DNA of 12,170 nt from Stephanodiscus triporus (taxonomy: Eukaryota; Bacillariophyta; Thalassiosirophyceae; Thalassiosirales; Thalassiosiraceae), in the NCBI GenBank assembly GCA_036939755.1, contig JALLAZ010000777.1:1-12170 (forward strand), in the 5' to 3' direction. Below, one piece after another: positions 9,401 through 12,170 of this stretch. The translations under genes were made by a program, and so were the position numbers. The notes under the pieces were generated by a model. The model did no database searches and had not been told where the DNA came from. It saw nothing but the letters and a program-made list of their open reading frames with translations. The number at the start of each line of letters is the position of its first letter. The first letter of the stretch is position 1.

Positions 9401-10368
9401 TCGATTGGAATATGGTTTCGTCAGATTACGTCAAGTTTATTTCGTGGATGCGCGGGAGATCTGGAGGAGCCGCACGCAGCTGGTCTATTTGGTGGACTGA
9501 AGAGAACAGCTTCTACAGCAAGATGCCTTCGGGCTCCAAGTTGTGGTTCACTGTCAAGGCCGTGTTGTATCTCTCTTTTGCGGAAGGAATTGCTAGGTCT
9601 GACCTGCTAAAGGCTGATACTACACTGAATCAGCCCAGGATTGGCGTGACACTATTGGTTGTGGTCATCGTCATCCTTTTCACGTTGTGGTGGTTGTTGT
9701 CTATGGTCGAGCACATGATGCCTTACCCTGTCCGTCGGACCATTGGCATCGTGATTGGTATTGGTCTGATGGTTAGCTGCGCTACCATTTTCATCGAGGA
9801 TAGCAATTTCATTCGCTATGGACTTTCTGCCTACTATGGCATCGGCGCAATTTGTCAACTCGGCCTCCTTTTTGGGAGTAAATTCGTCAAGAACTTCTAC
9901 TTCGTTCACGATTTGGTTTGCGGACACATCATCTTCATTCCCCTCTTCATCCTTGCCATGTTGCAAATCCCCCACCTCATCCAGACGTGGTTGCTCTATC
10001 ACAATGCGCTGTCGTCAGACGTTGTCGTGAGCAACATCCTCCGTTACGCGCGCAAGAGCCAGGAGTCAGGCGGCGCGAACGCGCCCAACGAGGATCTGGT
10101 AGAGCAAATTTCCGAGCTGCGCAAGCTAGTCCAAAAACAGGAGCAGGTGATCGCGAGCATCGCCAGCGGCGATGTGAAGACCGGCTTGTCCATGCTCAAG
10201 CCGAACGCCAGCACTGATGCCATAGCCAGTCTTACCAAGGCTCCGCCCCATGATAAGTTGAATATTCAGAAGCCCGCGAGCGGCTATGCTAGATTTGGGA
10301 CGGGTGGCCGTACCCTTAGTGCGTCGACTTTGGACGGTAAGACTCAATCCGCTATTTGCTTGATTTGA
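3402..10368 (+). CDS. BGS: 1,3-beta-glucan synthase (FKS/GSL family, GT48), three exons
   Basis: Joining 3402-3958, 4232-5207 and 5365-10368 gives 2178 residues in one frame. An in-frame stop at 3366-3368 supports this ATG. The enzyme polymerises glucose from UDP-glucose into beta-1,3-glucan at a membrane: chrysolaminarin or callose in diatoms. Residues 43-251 hold about seven helices. The FKS1 N-terminal domain includes FGFQDSSVRNQAEHLL (340-355) and WGEACNIRHMPEC (434-446), and RNYDDFNEFFWS is at 523-534. Six helices span about 604-845. The cytosolic GT48 core contains FFVNSLFMDMP (1263), NVLTPYYKE (1285), ILGEGKPENQNHA (1473), QTIDMNQ (1495), GLREHIFTGSVSSLA (1531), HYGHPD (1572), VGKGRDVG (1624) and LSRDVYRL (1651). 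GGAKYRPTGRGFV (1779) lies in a C-terminal block of about eight helices, followed by a coiled-coil tail (2087-2111). All conserved blocks are intact. It is slightly longer than plant GSLs (about 1950). The symbol follows diatom usage as I recall it; tonoplast location is inference. Confidence 0.95.
3959..4231 (+). other. Intron 1 of the glucan synthase gene (273 nt)
   Basis: The donor is gccag/gtgagcg and the acceptor atggcag/gctgtac. The split codon ag+g gives Arg186, and the frame continues through Leu-Tyr-Asp-Pro into exon 2. Unspliced, translation ends at once at the tga at 3960-3962. The last 30 nt before the acceptor are purine-rich (CGAAA repeats) instead of pyrimidine-rich. A possible branch site ctaac is at 4090-4094, and two cgtaac copies lie at 4191-4202. 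Confidence 0.88.
4191..4225 (+). repeat. (CGTAA)2(CGAAA)5 pentanucleotide repeat at the end of intron 1
   Basis: Two cgtaa units are followed by five exact cgaaa units, ending six bases before the splice acceptor at 4231. The position is unusual because a polypyrimidine tract is normally expected there. Confidence 0.9.
5208..5364 (+). other. Intron 2 of the glucan synthase gene (157 nt)
   Basis: The donor is cagcacg/gtgagtc and the acceptor cgcgcag/agcatgc, phase 0. Splicing joins Thr511 to Ser512 just before the conserved RNYDDFNEFFWS block, as family alignment expects. A CT-rich tract (about 5310-5337) lies inside, some 27 nt before the acceptor. Read through unspliced, exon 2 ends at the tga at 5220-5222. 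Confidence 0.93.
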
Positions 10369-10780
10369 CTCGCGAGTGCCTTCGTCTCGTTCACTCTCAT
10401 TCCGACCTGCGACTGTTGTCTGTCTGCTCTGTAGTTTGGGGCGAGATGGCTTTGGGTGATGCTGCCGAGCCACAAGGAGGGTATACCGTTATGGCCACTG
10501 TTCCTACGATGGCCACAGGGAGAGCATCTGATTTCTCTTTCACACAGCCGGATGTAATGCCACCGAGATAAATAATTGTTAAGTATAATTTGGGGATGTC
10601 TCGGGGCTATGGTTAACTATTTGTGCACAAGGGACTATGTCTAAAGAAGCTGTCGGGTGCACTTACCCTGATCCAAACTATTGGATTTATAATGGTTTTC
10701 GCTTATTAAACAAAAACATCAAAGGAGCACGCACATCCATTCTTCGGCTCCATGGCGCCATTTCATTCATTCGTCTTCAT
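10369..10780. other. Tail-to-tail spacer between the glucan synthase and secreted-protein genes
   Basis: This holds the 3' flanks of two convergent genes. The + strand side has an AT-rich stretch at about 10567-10592 (ataaataattgttaag) that could serve 3' end formation. On the - strand, aataaa (plus positions 10780-10785) overlaps the stop codon of the facing gene. A 10-nt palindrome, ttgtgcacaa, lies at 10621-10630. No gene is seen; the open frame 10356-10571 has no protein character. Confidence 0.6.
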
Positions 10781-11738
10781 TTATTCAATCGCCCTGTCAA
10801 CCTTGGCGATCGCCTCCTCGATCCTGGCCTTCTTCAGAAGGCACGCTTCCCAGTCCCCGTGCTTCGAGCAAACGCTAACGAGCGATCCGACGACGTCGCT
10901 CTCGTAGCTCGCGAGGTCGTCCTCCACGCCTGGGGCGCGACAGTTCGAATTGATGTCGTCGTCGAAGAATACGTTCGAGATGAAATCGCCGCCGCCGTCG
11001 CCTTCGTCCGACACCCTGACGTAAGCGCGTCGACCGCCGAGCGCCCCCTTCCCCACCTCCCTCACCGCTCCGCCAACGATGGCCGACTTGCCATCGCGCG
11101 CCATACAATCAACGTCGACGGTCAGGCCCCGGCGATCGCCGCCCGCGCCGTCCTCGGACTGTTCTTCCATAATCCCGCGCACAGTACCGTCGTCGCCTGC
11201 GAATTTCCACGCCACAAGGGAGAATCGTACGGAGCAACTTTCGTCGCCGTCGCCCCCTCCTTCTCCTTTGACCTTCGCATCGTCAGAGCACCGATCGCCG
11301 CGGACGCGTCGGCCGGACGCTGTGATCTTGGCGGTGATGGGACCGCGATTCCTGACAAGGCGGGCGGCGTGATCGTCGGGGACGTTTCCCTGATAAGGAG
11401 GAAGGCGAGGTGATGGGTGGACAATGATGACGTGTCGTGAATACGAGGCATTGTGTCATTGAGCGCGTGGCACTATGCATGACTATCGAATCAAAACATG
11501 ACAGATCGAAAAAGGCCCTCTTTTTTATCTGGGACTTCTTTCACCTCCTTCCACTCACAGTTTCCTTGATCTCGTCGTCGTGGTAATTCGACTGGACGTC
11601 AATGTCTTCCCTGTTCTTCATGAGTCGTGCCGACTTGGTCACAGGCGACGACTCTCCGCCGGCATCCACCACGGCGCTCATCGCCATAACAACGGTGGCT
11701 GATGAAAGAAGGAGCGATGCCACGATGATTCGGAGCAT
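10781..11738 (-). CDS. Secreted or ER-targeted Cys-containing protein, unknown function, two exons
   Basis: On the - strand, exon 1 runs 11738-11559 and exon 2 11389-10781, giving 262 residues. The start has A at -3 (ttaaccATG). MLRIIVASLLLSSATVVMA is a clear signal peptide, likely cleaved at about 19-22. A charged stretch (24-60) follows, then a Gly/Asp-rich domain (about 76-210) with alternating strand-like segments: RGPITAKITASG, VRFSLVAWKFAGDDGTVRG, LTVDVDC, KSAIVGGAVRE, RAYVRVSDEGDGGGDFISNV. The pattern recalls an unnamed beta-sheet domain of secreted proteins found in bacteria and eukaryotes (a strand with Cys, an IGG-like turn, then a D-x-G-E/D-G segment), but I cannot name it. Six cysteines follow the signal peptide (94, 112, 155, 210, 234, 243), allowing three disulfides. 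The C-terminus (215-262) looks helical. No KDEL-like signal is present. No catalytic motif was recognised. Confidence 0.8.
11390..11558 (-). other. Intron of the secreted-protein gene (169 nt)
   Basis: Read on the - strand, the donor is ggaaact/gtgagtgg and the acceptor cttcctccttatcag/ggaaacg, with a good pyrimidine tract. It is phase 0 on both sides, joining Thr60 to Gly61. Without splicing, exon 1 reads only four more codons to a stop. Confidence 0.87.
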
Positions 11739-12108
11739 GGTTAATTCTATTCTTTTTCTTATTTGTATTGGGTGTTGAACCTTGTGTTTTGTATTATTTG
11801 GCTGTGTTTTTTACTTACCGAAACCTATGCCCTGCCTCTCTCTCTTCTAGCGGGGGAAACAGAACACCGAGCGATCAAATTATTGATTCCCATTCATGTG
11901 CATAGTACGATCTTTCATCTTTCATGTCAAGAAGTGTCACGAGTCACGAGTCATGACCCAAGCAGACTAAAACCACTCAAATTCGAATCTTTGCTTGAGC
12001 TACTACTGTGTATGTAACTTAGATAGTAAGGTACATACAGTGAGATCTCGCAAAGACTCAACCTAACAATGGCTTTTGGGGCCTGACAAAACTAAAACTA
12101 CGTACATA
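11739..12108 (-). promoter_or_regulatory. Upstream region of the secreted-protein gene
   Basis: This AT-rich flank upstream of the - strand start at 11738 contains no supported gene. The immediate leader on the - strand is A-rich (aagaaaaagaatagaattaacc). A tandem heptamer of bZIP-like sites lies about 200 nt upstream (11936-11956). The open frame 11763-12017 opens at TTG and shows no homology I can see. Confidence 0.45.
11936..11956 (-). repeat. Three tandem heptamers GTCACGA/GTCACGA/GTCATGA
   Basis: Three head-to-tail 7-nt units, the last with one change, are visible on the + strand. On the - strand, in the direction of the secreted-protein gene, together with the base at 11957 they read as repeated TGACTC/TGAC sites, including ATGACTC, a core bound by Gcn4/AP-1-type bZIP factors in other eukaryotes. 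A regulatory role is inference. Confidence 0.55.
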
Positions 12109-12170
12109 CCGTATTTACCGGGGTTTAAGCACCAGCTAATGTTTTCCGATGCGACAGCTAAATCGTTCGG
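12109..12170 (+). mobile_element. Possible terminal inverted repeat of a DNA transposon, cut by the window edge
   Basis: After a TA dinucleotide at 12107-12108 comes ccgtatttaccggggtttaa and then gcacc. This resembles the TACCGTATTTnCC...TAAG-type ends of some pogo/Tc1-like elements and derived MITEs in eukaryotes. The partner end is not in the window. The match is from memory and only about 20 nt is informative, so this is a tentative call. Confidence 0.3.

Noticed and set aside
10351..10368. Possible CaaX prenylation box at the glucan synthase C-terminus (ending AICLI).
   Set aside because: The cysteine is third from the end, not fourth, so it does not fit.
10356..10571. 71-codon open frame overlapping the glucan synthase stop.
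   Set aside because: It is an out-of-frame continuation into the 3' flank with no independent support.
10637..11413. 258-codon + strand open frame beginning with ATG.
   Set aside because: It lies antisense to exon 2 of the - strand gene, which has a signal peptide, phase-matched splice sites and plausible protein composition. The + frame shows no recognisable domain.
11936..12010. tRNA-like fragment around aaattcgaatc.
   Set aside because: A T-loop-like string is present, but no matching acceptor stem, D-arm or anticodon arm could be found.
11763..12017. 84-codon + strand open frame with a hydrophobic start.
   Set aside because: It opens at TTG in the AT-rich upstream region of the opposite-strand gene, with no recognisable family.

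Overview
This is a eukaryotic window, most likely nuclear DNA of a stramenopile and probably a diatom. The evidence is short GT-AG introns, a very large FKS/GSL-type 1,3-beta-glucan synthase, a small protein with what looks like a bipartite plastid pre-sequence (signal peptide ending in a phenylalanine-led cleavage site), and a decayed PIF/Harbinger-like transposase resembling the type common in diatom genomes. The species cannot be fixed from the sequence. Coding DNA is GC-rich, the spacers are more AT-rich, and simple repeats (GA, CT, CGAAA, GCAGA, GTC) are common.

Layout: 61-1115 is a + strand transposase relic with several reading-frame lesions. 1632-2291 is a + strand single-exon gene for a 219-residue, probably plastid-targeted, one-helix membrane protein. 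2292-3401 is a 1.1 kb spacer with a cluster of CTCACAGATTC repeats and long purine microsatellites. 3402-10368 is a + strand three-exon gene for a 2178-residue glucan synthase. 10369-10780 is a tail-to-tail spacer. 11738-10781 is a - strand two-exon gene for a 262-residue secreted or ER-targeted protein. 11739-12170 is its upstream region, with a tandem heptamer and, at the window edge, what may be the end of another DNA transposon.

The glucan synthase dominates the window. In diatoms this family is thought to make chrysolaminarin (vacuolar storage beta-1,3-glucan) or callose-like wall glucan from UDP-glucose. Two features stand out. It has an N-terminal block of about seven membrane helices resembling the TMEM198/DUF4203 type, ahead of the standard FKS architecture. 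It also has three copies of an R-x-x-S-A-S-x-L motif in its soluble linkers and tail, which fits an AMPK/SnRK1/CaMK-type phosphorylation site and would suit energy-dependent control of storage-glucan synthesis. The three genes show no sign of co-transcription. No CRISPR, tRNA, rRNA or operon was found.
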